Assembly: GCF_019801145.1 (NCBI RefSeq)
Contig: NZ_JAHVJQ010000003.1
Location: 496,001-560,000 of the forward strand
DNA from: Leisingera aquaemixtae
GTDB taxonomy: Bacteria; Pseudomonadota; Alphaproteobacteria; Rhodobacterales; Rhodobacteraceae
Reading direction: 5' to 3'
DNA length: 64,000 bases
This document shows, piece by piece, positions 8,346-16,311 of this stretch. Position 1 is the first letter of the stretch, and each line of letters starts with the position of its first letter. Under the pieces are notes generated by a model. The model searched no databases. It was not told where the DNA came from and saw only the letters and a program-made list of their open reading frames with translations. The translations under genes were made by a program, and so were the position numbers.

Positions 8346-10304
8346 TCAAACATCCAGTTCCTCCACGAACTTCGCGTTCTCCTGGATATACTGGAAGCGG
8401 AGTTCGGGTTTCTTGCCCATCAGGCGCTCGACCAGGTCGCCGGTCTCGCCGGGCTCGTCCTCGTCGATGGTGACGCGGATCAGCTTGCGGGTGGCCGGGT
8501 CCATCGTGGTCTCCTTCAGGTCCTTGGCGTCCATTTCGCCAAGACCCTTGAAGCGGGAGACGTCGATCTTGCCCTTGCCGCCCAGGCCCTTCTCCAGCCA
8601 TTTGTCGCGCTCGGCCTCGTCCAGGCAGTAGACGCGTTTGGCGCCCTGGGTCAGGCGGAACAGCGGCGGGCAGGCGAGGTAGAGGTGGCCGCCGTCGATC
8701 AGCGGGCGCATCTGGGTGAAGAAGAAGGTCATCAGCAGCGACGCGATATGGGCGCCGTCGACGTCCGCGTCGGTCATGATGATGATCTTGTCATAGCGCA
8801 GGTCGTCAAGGTTGAACTTGGTGCCGAGGCCGACGCCAAGCGCCTCGCAGAGGTCGTTGATCTCGGCGTTGGAGCCGAGCTTGTTGGAGGCGGCGCCCAG
8901 CACGTTCAGGATCTTGCCCTTCAAGGGCAAGAGCGCCTGGTTCACGCGGTTGCGTGCGCCCTTGCCGGAGCCGCCCGCGGAGTCGCCCTCGACGATGAAC
9001 AGCTCGGTGCCGGAGCGGTCCTTGGAGGTGCAGTCGGTGAGCTTGCCGGGCAGGCGCAGCTTCTTGGTGGCGGACTTGCGCTGGGTCTCTTTCTCCTGCT
9101 TGCGGCGCAGGCGTTCCTCGGCGCGCAGGATCAGGAAATCGAGGATGGCGCCGGCGGATTTGGTGTCGGCGGCCAGCCAGTTGTCGAAATGGTCGCGGAC
9201 CGAGTTTTCCACCATCTTGTTGGCGGCCTCGGTCGACAGGCGGTCCTTGGTCTGGCCGACAAAGGCAGGGTCGGCGATGAAGCAGCTAACCAGCGCGCAG
9301 CCGCCCGCCATCAGGTCGTCGCGGGTGATCTGGGCGGCTTTCTTGTTGCTGACCAGCTCGCCGTAGGCCTTGATGCCCTTGAGAATCGCGGCCCAGAAGC
9401 CGGTGACATGGGTGCCGCCCTCGGGCGTCGGGACGGTGTTACAGTAGGACTGGGTGAAGCCGTCGCGCGACGGCGTCCAGTTGATCGCCCATTCGACGTA
9501 GCCCGGCTCGCCGAATTTCTCGCGGAACTCGACCTTGCCGGCAAAGGGCTGGTCTGCATAGACGGAGGATTTGCCGAGCACCTCTGTCAGGTAGTCCTTG
9601 AGGCCTCCGGGGAAGTGGAAGGTGGCCTCGGTGGGCGTCTCGCCGTCGTCGATTTCCGATTTCCAGCGGATTTCGACGCCGGAGAACAGATAGGCCTTGG
9701 AGCGCACCAGGGTGAACAGGCGCTTGGGCTTGAAGCGGTGGTGGCCGAAGATCTGCTCGTCGGCGTGGAAGGTGACGAAGGTGCCGCGCTTGTTGGGGGC
9801 GGCGCCGATCTTCTCAACCGGGCCCAGGGGCAGGCCGCGGGAGAAGCGCTGCTCGAACAGCTCCTTGTTCTTGGCGACCTGGACCACCATGGAATCCGAC
9901 AGCGCGTTCACCACCGAGGAGCCGACGCCGTGCAGGCCGCCGGAGGTCTGATAGGCCTTGCCGGAGAACTTGCCGCCTGCGTGCAGGGTGCAGAGGATCA
10001 CCTCCAGCGCGGATTTGTCCGGGAACTTGGGGTGCGGGTCGATCGGGATGCCGCGGCCGTTGTCGGAGATGGTGACGGCGTAGTCGGAATGCAGCGTCAC
10101 CTCGATGCGGTTGGCGTGGCCTGCGACGGCCTCGTCCATCGAGTTGTCGAGGATTTCCGCCACCATGTGGTGCAGCGCGCGCTCATCGGTGCCGCCGATA
10201 TACATGCCGGGGCGCTGGCGGACCGGTTCGAGGCCTTCCAGAACCTCGATCGAGGAGGCGTCATAGGTATCGGATGCAGGCGTGCTGAGGAGATCGTCGG
10301 CCAT
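8346..10304 (-). CDS. parE: DNA topoisomerase IV subunit B
   Basis: 652 residues, close to the usual ParE length. The N-terminal GHKL ATPase domain shows DNSMDEAVAGHA, DNGRGIPID and GGLHGVGSSVVNALS. The TOPRIM domain shows ELFIVEGDSAGG and DADVDGAHI, with KGKILNV between them. With ParC it decatenates daughter chromosomes and relaxes supercoils. ParE rather than GyrB is indicated by overall length, the absence of a GyrB-type insert and the ending. Only ten bases separate its stop from the TTG of the RelA/SpoT-like gene, so the downstream gene is probably expressed from the parE transcript. The ATG at 10304 opens MADDLLSTPASDTYDASSIEVLEGLEPVR as is usual. Confidence 0.96.
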   Translation of the reverse strand: MADDLLSTPASDTYDASSIEVLEGLEPVRQRPGMYIGGTDERALHHMVAEILDNSMDEAVAGHANRIEVTLHSDYAVTISDNGRGIPIDPHPKFPDKSALEVILCTLHAGGKFSGKAYQTSGGLHGVGSSVVNALSDSMVVQVAKNKELFEQRFSRGLPLGPVEKIGAAPNKRGTFVTFHADEQIFGHHRFKPKRLFTLVRSKAYLFSGVEIRWKSEIDDGETPTEATFHFPGGLKDYLTEVLGKSSVYADQPFAGKVEFREKFGEPGYVEWAINWTPSRDGFTQSYCNTVPTPEGGTHVTGFWAAILKGIKAYGELVSNKKAAQITRDDLMAGGCALVSCFIADPAFVGQTKDRLSTEAANKMVENSVRDHFDNWLAADTKSAGAILDFLILRAEERLRRKQEKETQRKSATKKLRLPGKLTDCTSKDRSGTELFIVEGDSAGGSGKGARNRVNQALLPLKGKILNVLGAASNKLGSNAEINDLCEALGVGLGTKFNLDDLRYDKIIIMTDADVDGAHIASLLMTFFFTQMRPLIDGGHLYLACPPLFRLTQGAKRVYCLDEAERDKWLEKGLGGKGKIDVSRFKGLGEMDAKDLKETTMDPATRKLIRVTIDEDEPGETGDLVERLMGKKPELRFQYIQENAKFVEELDV

Positions 10305-10659
10305 GTGCGGGAACTGCTCTTCCTTGGTGTTGATTGGCGGCCATTATGGCAGGTGTTGGGGCCGGGTGGAAGAGGCACGCAAGGGGCTGTGGATAAGGCG
10401 GACAGGGCTGTCTATCGTCTTGAATCTAATACGGTGAGGGCAGCCCCCGCCCATGGGGGCGTCAGGGGCTTCCCGGCGTGCCGCCGGGCCGAACATGCCG
10501 CAACGCGTCTACCTTCGTCCCGGTCGGTTGCCGCCGCGAGCGAGTTATCAAACCATCGAAGCTAAGTTCCGGTAATCCGGGTGCGTCGATATTTTCCGTG
10601 CGGCGCAAGGGCCTGCGGGGTAGACCTCAGCCAGCGATTGGCAGGAGGAGGGCGCGCAG
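10305..10659. other. Divergent promoter region between parE and the decarboxylase gene
   Basis: 355 bases without a gene. They should hold both promoters. A perfect match to the DnaA-box consensus, TTATCCACA on the minus strand, lies at 10388-10396, 84 bases upstream of parE; one such site is expected about by chance in a window this size. GGAGG at 10644-10648 serves the decarboxylase gene. Confidence 0.5.
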
Positions 10660-12075
10660 GTGGCTGAGAAGGGGATCAAGACGCAGGACTGGGCTGCGTT
10701 CCGGGCGGAAGCACAGCGGATGCTGGAGGCGGCGCTGGACCAGATGCAGCAGGCCGCGGAGCGTCCCTGGCAGCCGGTGCCGGAGGATATAGACGCGCGC
10801 TATGCGGTGACCGCGGAAGCGCGCGGGCCGCAGGAAACCGTGGACCGGATCATCTCCGACGTGCTGCCCTATCACGGCGGCAATACCCACCCGCGCTTCT
10901 GGGGCTGGGTGCAGGGGTCGGGGCTGGCCTCGGACCTGATCAGCTCTTTGGCGGCGGCGGCGGTCAATGCCAATATGGGCGGGCGCGATCATGGCGCAAA
11001 TTACATGGAGCGCGCGGTGGTGGACTGGACCCGCCGCAAGATGGGGATGCCGGACAGCGCCAGCGGCATTCTGGTAACCGGCACCTCGCAAGCCACGGTG
11101 ATTGCCTTTCAGGCGGCGCGGCTGCGGGTGCTGAAAGACTTGCGCAAGACCGGGCAGGGCGCGGTGCGGCTGACCGCCTATGCGGGTGAAGGCGTGCATA
11201 ACGCGACGCTGAAGGCGGTGGAGCTTTTGGGCATCGGCTCGGACAACCTGCGCAAGGTGCCGCTGGCGGAGGGCAAGCTGGACTGCGCGGCCTTGGCGGA
11301 GATGGTTGAAAGCGACAAGGCCGCGGGCGCGGTGCCCTTTCTGGTGGTCGGCAATGCGGGCACCGTGGACCTGGGGCTGTTTGACGATCTGAACGCATTG
11401 GCGGATGCGGCGGCGGCGCTGGGGCTGTGGCTGCATGTGGACGGGGCCTTTGGCGCCTGGACGCGGATTGCGGATGAGCCGTACCGGTCGCTCAGCGACG
11501 GGATCGGGCGGGCCGATAGCATCGCGCTGGATTTCCACAAGTGGATGTATGTGGGCTACGACTGCGGCATGGCGCTGCTGCGCAATGAGGACGAGCACCG
11601 GGCGGCCTTTGCGGCGCGGCCCGCGTATCTGGAAGGCGCCGAGCGCGGGCTGGCGGGCGGCGAGCCGTGGTTCTGCGATTACGGCATTGACCTGAGCCGC
11701 GGCAACCGGGCCCTGAAGGTGTGGACGGCGCTGGAAACCTATGGCGAGGCGGCGTTCTCCGGGGCGATCACCGGCAATTGCGAACTTGCGGCGTTCATGG
11801 CCGCTGAGGTGGAGGCGCAGCCGCGCATGGAACTGGGGGCGCCGGTGGTGTCGAACGTCTGCGTGTTCACCGCGCGCAGCGATCTGGCGCCGGAGGCGCA
11901 GTCGGCGCTGAACGCGCATATTGCCCAGACCCTGCAGGAAAGCGGCGAGGCGGTGTTCTCGACCACCCGCGCAAGCGGCCGCGTGATGCTGCGCGCCGCC
12001 ATCACCAACCACCGCAGCCGCGAGGCGGATGTGCAGGCGGCCATTGCCGCGGTGGCGCGGGAGGCGGCGAAGTAA
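10660..12075 (+). CDS. Group II pyridoxal-phosphate decarboxylase (aromatic amino acid type)
   Basis: 471 residues. The PLP lysine lies in DFHKWMYV near residue 290, preceded by the cofactor-binding Asp in LHVDGAFG. The N-terminus carries HPRFWGWVQGSG and the middle TGTSQATVIAFQAAR, both typical of the DOPA/tryptophan/glutamate decarboxylase family. Bacterial relatives with this length decarboxylate aromatic amino acids such as tryptophan or phenylalanine to amines; the substrate cannot be fixed here. The start is GTG at 10660, with AGGAGGAG about ten bases upstream. It seems to be a single-gene transcript followed by an 11-bp hairpin. Confidence 0.88.
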   Translation: MAEKGIKTQDWAAFRAEAQRMLEAALDQMQQAAERPWQPVPEDIDARYAVTAEARGPQETVDRIISDVLPYHGGNTHPRFWGWVQGSGLASDLISSLAAAAVNANMGGRDHGANYMERAVVDWTRRKMGMPDSASGILVTGTSQATVIAFQAARLRVLKDLRKTGQGAVRLTAYAGEGVHNATLKAVELLGIGSDNLRKVPLAEGKLDCAALAEMVESDKAAGAVPFLVVGNAGTVDLGLFDDLNALADAAAALGLWLHVDGAFGAWTRIADEPYRSLSDGIGRADSIALDFHKWMYVGYDCGMALLRNEDEHRAAFAARPAYLEGAERGLAGGEPWFCDYGIDLSRGNRALKVWTALETYGEAAFSGAITGNCELAAFMAAEVEAQPRMELGAPVVSNVCVFTARSDLAPEAQSALNAHIAQTLQESGEAVFSTTRASGRVMLRAAITNHRSREADVQAAIAAVAREAAK

Positions 12076-12084
12076 AGCGGGGAG

Positions 12085-12117
12085 CCCCGCGCCTGCCGGG
12101 GGCAAGCAGGCGCGGGG
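12085..12117 (+). terminator. GC hairpin after the decarboxylase gene
   Basis: CCCCGCGCCTG at 12085-12095 pairs perfectly with CAGGCGCGGGG at 12107-12117 around an 11-base loop, ten bases after the stop. No T-run follows, so it may stabilise the transcript or help Rho instead of ending transcription alone. Confidence 0.5.
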
Positions 12118-12216
12118 CGGCGGTGCCGCCCGGCAGAACATCTGTGACGTTCGGTTCCGTCTTTCCGTATGATCTGAACTCGCTACTCCCCGGGCCAGAC
12201 AGTCAGGGAGAGAGAC

Positions 12217-12825
12217 ATGGCCTGGATCAGGACCGTTCCGTTTGAAGAGGCAACCGGCAAGCTGAAGAAGCTCTATGAGCGGGTGACCGGGCCAGGCAAC
12301 AACGTCGACAATATCATGATGGCGCATTCCCTGCGGCCGCATTCGATGGAAGGCCATATGGCGCTGTACAAGAACGTGCTGCATCACACCGGCAACAAGA
12401 TCCCGAAATGGTTCCTGGAAGTGCTCGGGGTCTGGGTCTCTTCGCTGAACGACTGCGCCTATTGCGTCGAGCACCACTTTGCGGGCCTGCAGCGGCTGCT
12501 GGGGGATGAGCAGCGCGGGCTGGCGATCCGGGCGGCGATCGAGGCGCGCGAACCGGAAGCCGCGCCCCTGGAGCCCGCGCAGGTGCTGGCGATGGGCTAT
12601 GCGCGGATGCTGACAGAGGAGCCTTCCAGTGTCACCGAGGCGGATATCGCGGCGCTGCGGGAGGCCGGGTTTGACGACGGCGGGATCCTGGAGATCAACC
12701 AAGTCACGGCCTATTTTGCCTATGCCAACCGGACGGTGCTGGGGCTGGGGTGCTCCACCAAGGGCGATGTGCTGGGATTGAGTCCGAACAACTCGGATGA
12801 TCCGGGCGATTGGGGGCATAAGTAG
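12217..12825 (+). CDS. Peroxidase-related AhpD-like protein
   Basis: 202 residues of the carboxymuconolactone decarboxylase/AhpD fold. The redox motif CAYCVEHH near residue 78 gives the CxxC plus His arrangement used by AhpD to reduce partners. Length and ends fit the 'peroxidase-related enzyme' subfamily. It probably acts as a thiol-based alkylhydroperoxidase, but substrate and electron donor are unknown. The ATG at 12217 follows AGGGAGAGAGAC. Confidence 0.88.
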   Translation: MAWIRTVPFEEATGKLKKLYERVTGPGNNVDNIMMAHSLRPHSMEGHMALYKNVLHHTGNKIPKWFLEVLGVWVSSLNDCAYCVEHHFAGLQRLLGDEQRGLAIRAAIEAREPEAAPLEPAQVLAMGYARMLTEEPSSVTEADIAALREAGFDDGGILEINQVTAYFAYANRTVLGLGCSTKGDVLGLSPNNSDDPGDWGHK

Positions 12826-12857
12826 GGGCTTTGCCCCTCGGCCCCGGCGGGCCCTCA

Positions 12858-12890
12858 CCCCAGGATATTTTCAGCCAGATGAAAGGGATC
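12858..12890 (+). repeat. Dispersed intergenic repeat, GGATATTT variant, copy 1
   Basis: 33 bases beginning CCCCAGGATATTTTC and ending with AGATGAAAGGGATC. It is 29 of 33 identical to 37778-37810. It starts 32 bases after the stop of the upstream gene, in the same orientation, and directly touches a terminator hairpin at 12891. Confidence 0.8.
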
Positions 12891-12915
12891 AAGCGGCCTG
12901 TCGGGGCCGCTTTTT
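12891..12915 (+). terminator. Rho-independent terminator of the AhpD-like gene
   Basis: AAGCGGCC at 12891-12898 and GGCCGCTT at 12905-12912 form a perfect 8-bp stem with a six-base loop, followed by a T-rich tract. Confidence 0.88.
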
Positions 12916-13008
12916 GTTGTGCAGGGGGCATATCTTTTGATGCAGGTCAGCGCGGGGCGGCGGCGGGGAATGTAAGGTTGCGGCGCAGATTGAAGGAGGG
13001 AGTTTTTG

Positions 13009-13938
13009 ATGGACGCCGCAGCAGAAAAGATTGTGAACAACGCCTCGGGAGACATGCCGGTAAAAGCCGCCGCCGAGGCACGCGCGCCCAGTGCCGAGGA
13101 TATCCGCCGCGCGTTTGAGAGCGGCAGGTACCCATATCCGAAGAAGCTGGCGCGCAGGGCGTATGAGGCGGAGAAGGCGCGGCTGCAGGCGGAGCTTCTG
13201 AAGGTGCAGCTGTGGGCACAGGAGACCGGCGAGAAGTTCGTGATGCTGTTCGAGGGCCGCGATGCGGCCGGGAAGGGCGGCACCATCAAGCGGTTCACCG
13301 AGCACCTGAATCCGCGCTCCGCCCGGGTGGTGGCGCTGAACAAGCCCTCGGACGAGGAGCGCGGGCAGTGGTATTTCCAGCGTTACGTGCAGCACCTGCC
13401 GACCAGCGGCGAGATCGTTTTCTATGACCGGTCCTGGTACAACCGGGCGGGCGTGGAGCGGGTGATGAGTTTCTGCGAGCCCAATGAGTACCTGGAATTC
13501 ATGCGCCAGGCGCCGGAGTTCGAGCGGATGCTGGTGCGCTCCGGCATCCGGCTTTACAAATACTGGTTCTCGGTCACCCAGGAGGAACAGAAGCGGCGGT
13601 TCGTCTCGCGCGAGACCGATCCGCTGAAGCAGTGGAAGCTGTCGCCGATCGACAAGGCGTCCTTGGGCAAATGGGACGACTACACCGAGGCCAAGGAGGC
13701 GATGTTCTTTTACACCGACACCGCCGATGCGCCCTGGACTGTGATCAAGTCGAACTGCAAGAAGCGGGCGCGGATCAACTGCATGCGGCACTTCCTGGCC
13801 TCGCTGGACTATCCGGGAAAGGATCCGGAGATCGCGCAGGAGCCGGACCCGCTGATCGTCGGCCAGGCGCATCATGTGATCCATCAGTCCGATCACATCC
13901 TGGGCAAGGCCCTGCATCCTGAGAACAGGGCGCGCTGA
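13009..13938 (+). CDS. ppk2: Polyphosphate kinase 2
   Basis: 309 residues, the length of single-domain PPK2 enzymes. Walker A is FEGRDAAGKGG near residues 82-92 and Walker B is FYDRSWYNRAGVE near 142; the lid region carries the basic KRRFVSRETDPLKQWKLSP segment. PPK2 transfers phosphate between polyphosphate and nucleotides, usually making GTP or ATP from the diphosphate. The ATG at 13009 has GAAGGAGGG eight bases upstream; the TTG one codon earlier is a less likely start. Family is certain; the nucleotide preference cannot be read off. Confidence 0.95.
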   Translation: MDAAAEKIVNNASGDMPVKAAAEARAPSAEDIRRAFESGRYPYPKKLARRAYEAEKARLQAELLKVQLWAQETGEKFVMLFEGRDAAGKGGTIKRFTEHLNPRSARVVALNKPSDEERGQWYFQRYVQHLPTSGEIVFYDRSWYNRAGVERVMSFCEPNEYLEFMRQAPEFERMLVRSGIRLYKYWFSVTQEEQKRRFVSRETDPLKQWKLSPIDKASLGKWDDYTEAKEAMFFYTDTADAPWTVIKSNCKKRARINCMRHFLASLDYPGKDPEIAQEPDPLIVGQAHHVIHQSDHILGKALHPENRAR

Positions 13939-14000
13939 TCCTTGCCTGCGGTGCGGTCTTGCGCTTGCGGGGCCGTGCGGCAGGGCTTAGATCTTTGGGC

Positions 14001-14636
14001 ATGAAACGTTTTGTTCCCTTGCTCGTGCTTGCGCTGCTGGTGCCGCATGGCGCCGGATCGCATCCGCACATCTTTGTCGATACCGGCATGAAGGTCCTTG
14101 TCTCGGAAGACGGGCAGCTGCAGGCGGTGGAGATCATCTGGGCCTACGACGAGTTCTATTCGCTGCTGATCTTCGAGGATAAAGGGCTGGACAGCGATTT
14201 CGACGGCACCCTGACGGCGGAGGAGCTGGCGAAACTGCAGGGTTTTGATCTGGCCTGGAGCGAGGGGTTTCAGGGCGACACCTATCTGACCCGCGGGGGC
14301 GAGGCGCTGGCGCTGGGCGCGCCGGAGCATCTGTCCACCGAGGTGGCGGACGGGCGGATCACCACGCGGCACCGGCGGGTTCTGACCCAGCCGCAGGCGG
14401 CGGACGGGGTGGTGATCAAAGCCTATGATCCGACCTATTACACCGCCTATACGCTGAGCGGCGGGCTGGACGTTACCGGCGGCTGCCAGGGCAGCGTGAC
14501 ACCGCCCAACCTGGATGCGGCCTACACCAAGGTGGAGGAGCTGCTTTATGCGATGCCGGCGGACCAGGCAGAGGAAGCCTACCCGGAAGTGGGGGAAGCC
14601 TTTGCCGATACCGTCCGGTTGAATTGCGGCGCGTAA
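14001..14636 (+). CDS. zevA: DUF1007 periplasmic protein, ZevA-like
   Basis: 211 residues with a cleavable signal peptide (hydrophobic stretch ending near GAGS) and the DUF1007 hallmark [13 protein letters not shown] straight after it. An EF-hand-like acidic stretch ([14 protein letters not shown]) follows. In Haemophilus influenzae the DUF1007 protein ZevA works with the NicO-type permease ZevB in zinc acquisition. Here the permease gene follows after one base, supporting the same pairing. The metal in this organism is unknown: zinc, nickel and cobalt are all possible. The ATG at 14001 was chosen because it directly precedes the signal peptide. Confidence 0.85.
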   Translation: MKRFVPLLVLALLVPHGAGSHPHIFVDTGMKVLVSEDGQLQAVEIIWAYDEFYSLLIFEDKGLDSDFDGTLTAEELAKLQGFDLAWSEGFQGDTYLTRGGEALALGAPEHLSTEVADGRITTRHRRVLTQPQAADGVVIKAYDPTYYTAYTLSGGLDVTGGCQGSVTPPNLDAAYTKVEELLYAMPADQAEEAYPEVGEAFADTVRLNCGA

Positions 14637-14637
14637 G

Positions 14638-15546
14638 GTGCGGTTTTTCCTGGCCATAGCAGCACTGGGCGTGGCGGCTCTGGCACTATGGCTTTGGGGT
14701 TTTGGCGGCGCCGGAACGGTGTCTGCCTGGGCGGCGGAAGGCCAGCGCGAGGCGCAGAATGCGATGGCGCGGGGCTTGCGGGCCTTGCGAGCGGGCGAGC
14801 CGGGGGCGCTGATGGGGCTTTTGTCCTTGTGCTTTGCCTACGGGTTTTTCCACGCCGCCGGGCCGGGGCATGGCAAGCTAGTCATCGGCGGCTATGGCAT
14901 GGGCAAGCCGGTGCCGCTGGTGCGGCTGGCCGGGCTGGCGCTGGCGTCCTCGCTGGCGCAGGCGGCCACTGCGGTTTTGCTGGTGGCGGGCGGGCTGATG
15001 CTGCTGGACTGGGGCCGCGAGCAGCTGACCAGCGCGGCGGAGGATGTGCTGGCGCCGCTGTCTTACGGGCTGATTGCGCTGGTGGGCCTGTGGCTGCTGG
15101 CGCGGGGCGTGCGGCGGCTGATGGGCAGCCAGACTGCCGCGCAGGGGGCCCGCTATCACCACGATCATGCACATGGGGAGGTCTGCGCCTCCTGCGGCCA
15201 CCGGCACGGGCCGACGGCGGAGGAAGCCGCCAATGTGCATTCGCTGCGCGATGCGCTGGCGATCATCGGCGCGGTGGCGCTGCGTCCCTGTACCGGGGCG
15301 GTGTTCCTGCTGCTCTTGACCTGGCGGATGGGGGTGCTGTGGGCCGGGATTGCCGGCGCCTTTGCCATGGGCGCAGGCACCGCCACGGTAACGGTTGCAG
15401 TGGCTGCTGCGGCGGTGACGATGCGCAAGGGGGCGCTGGCGCAGATGCAGGGGGCGGGTGCGCTGCGGGCGGCGGCGGTGCTGGAGATCCTTGCAGGTGC
15501 CGTGGTGGCGGTGCTGGCCAGCCAGATCATGCTGCGGGCGCTGTAG
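14638..15546 (+). CDS. zevB: NicO/RcnA-type metal permease, ZevB-like
   Basis: 302-residue membrane protein with about six helices. The NicO signature [19 protein letters not shown] lies near residue 78. A His-rich cytoplasmic loop ([19 protein letters not shown]) near 180 likely binds metal, and [12 protein letters not shown] occurs in the second half. It starts with GTG at 14638, one base after the zevA-like stop, so the two are coupled. The family includes exporters of nickel/cobalt (RcnA) and the ZevB zinc transporter; the partner favours ZevB. Confidence 0.86.
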   Translation: MRFFLAIAALGVAALALWLWGFGGAGTVSAWAAEGQREAQNAMARGLRALRAGEPGALMGLLSLCFAYGFFHAAGPGHGKLVIGGYGMGKPVPLVRLAGLALASSLAQAATAVLLVAGGLMLLDWGREQLTSAAEDVLAPLSYGLIALVGLWLLARGVRRLMGSQTAAQGARYHHDHAHGEVCASCGHRHGPTAEEAANVHSLRDALAIIGAVALRPCTGAVFLLLLTWRMGVLWAGIAGAFAMGAGTATVTVAVAAAAVTMRKGALAQMQGAGALRAAAVLEILAGAVVAVLASQIMLRAL

Positions 15547-15549
15547 GCC

Positions 15550-16200
15550 TCATTCTGCCAGGGCGCTGTCCAGAAGGGCAAACATCGGCTCCAGCGTCAG
15601 ATAGGCCGACATCAGCGCGCCCATCGGCGCGGCCTGTTCGCGCGCGGTCATCTCGTGCCAGAAGGTCAGCGACTTGCGCTGCAGCAGCGCCCCGTGAGGG
15701 TGGGCCTTGCCATAAGGGGCAGGGACGCGTTTCAGCTCTGGGTCTTTGATGGCAAACCCCTTGAGCGCGAGGATGTCGACCAGCGCCGCGGTTTCATCGC
15801 CGAAGGCGCCATCGGCGGCCTGCCGCCAGCGCGGCAGCTGGGCTTTGCTGAAGCCCATGATGCCGCCGCCTGCGGTGCAGTAATCCGGCGCGATGCCGAA
15901 GAACAGCGCGCAGCCTGCGCTGTTCAGGGTCCACATCATGTGCAGATGAGTATTGTAGGGCGTCTTGTCCTTGGAAAACCGCACGTCGCGCTGCGGGCGG
16001 AATAGCTTAGCTGTGACCTGCGCGCCGCTGCGGCGGGTGATCGCCTGCGCCACCTCGTCCATCAACAGGAGCGCAGGGGATTTCAGCTGTGCCTCATACC
16101 GGTCCTTGTGTGCGGTGAACCAGTCCCGGCTGTTGTTCTGCGCAAGCGCCGCAAGAAAGGAGCGGGCGTCGGGGATCAGCTGGGCAAAGGCATCGGTCAT
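15550..16200 (-). CDS. DUF2461 family protein
   Basis: 216 residues with the DUF2461 pattern: FLAALAQNNSRDWFTAHKDRY at the start, then FRPQRDVRFSKDKTPYNTHLH, and conserved Trp/Gly positions in the middle. The family is widespread in bacteria and has no assigned biochemistry. Its stop lies three bases from the stop of the zevB-like gene on the other strand. The ATG at 16200 opens MTDAFAQLIPD, as in relatives. Confidence 0.9.
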   Translation of the reverse strand: MTDAFAQLIPDARSFLAALAQNNSRDWFTAHKDRYEAQLKSPALLLMDEVAQAITRRSGAQVTAKLFRPQRDVRFSKDKTPYNTHLHMMWTLNSAGCALFFGIAPDYCTAGGGIMGFSKAQLPRWRQAADGAFGDETAALVDILALKGFAIKDPELKRVPAPYGKAHPHGALLQRKSLTFWHEMTAREQAAPMGALMSAYLTLEPMFALLDSALAE

Positions 16201-16311
16201 TCAATGGGCTCCTGCAAGGGGTTGCCTGTGCAGAATACCACCATGGGCCTGTGCGCAGGCAAGGAAACTCTTCCCTTGCCGGGGCGTGCGCACGTGCCTA
16301 AGGCTGGCAGG

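Noticed and set aside
8223-10565. 780-codon open frame on the plus strand
   Set aside because: It lies opposite parE, whose motifs are unmistakable; its product is Val/Gly/Asp repetitive, as usual for the antisense of GC-rich genes.
10627-12858. 743-codon open frame on the minus strand
   Set aside because: Antisense to the PLP decarboxylase and AhpD-like genes; Arg/His/Pro-rich product without a fold pattern.
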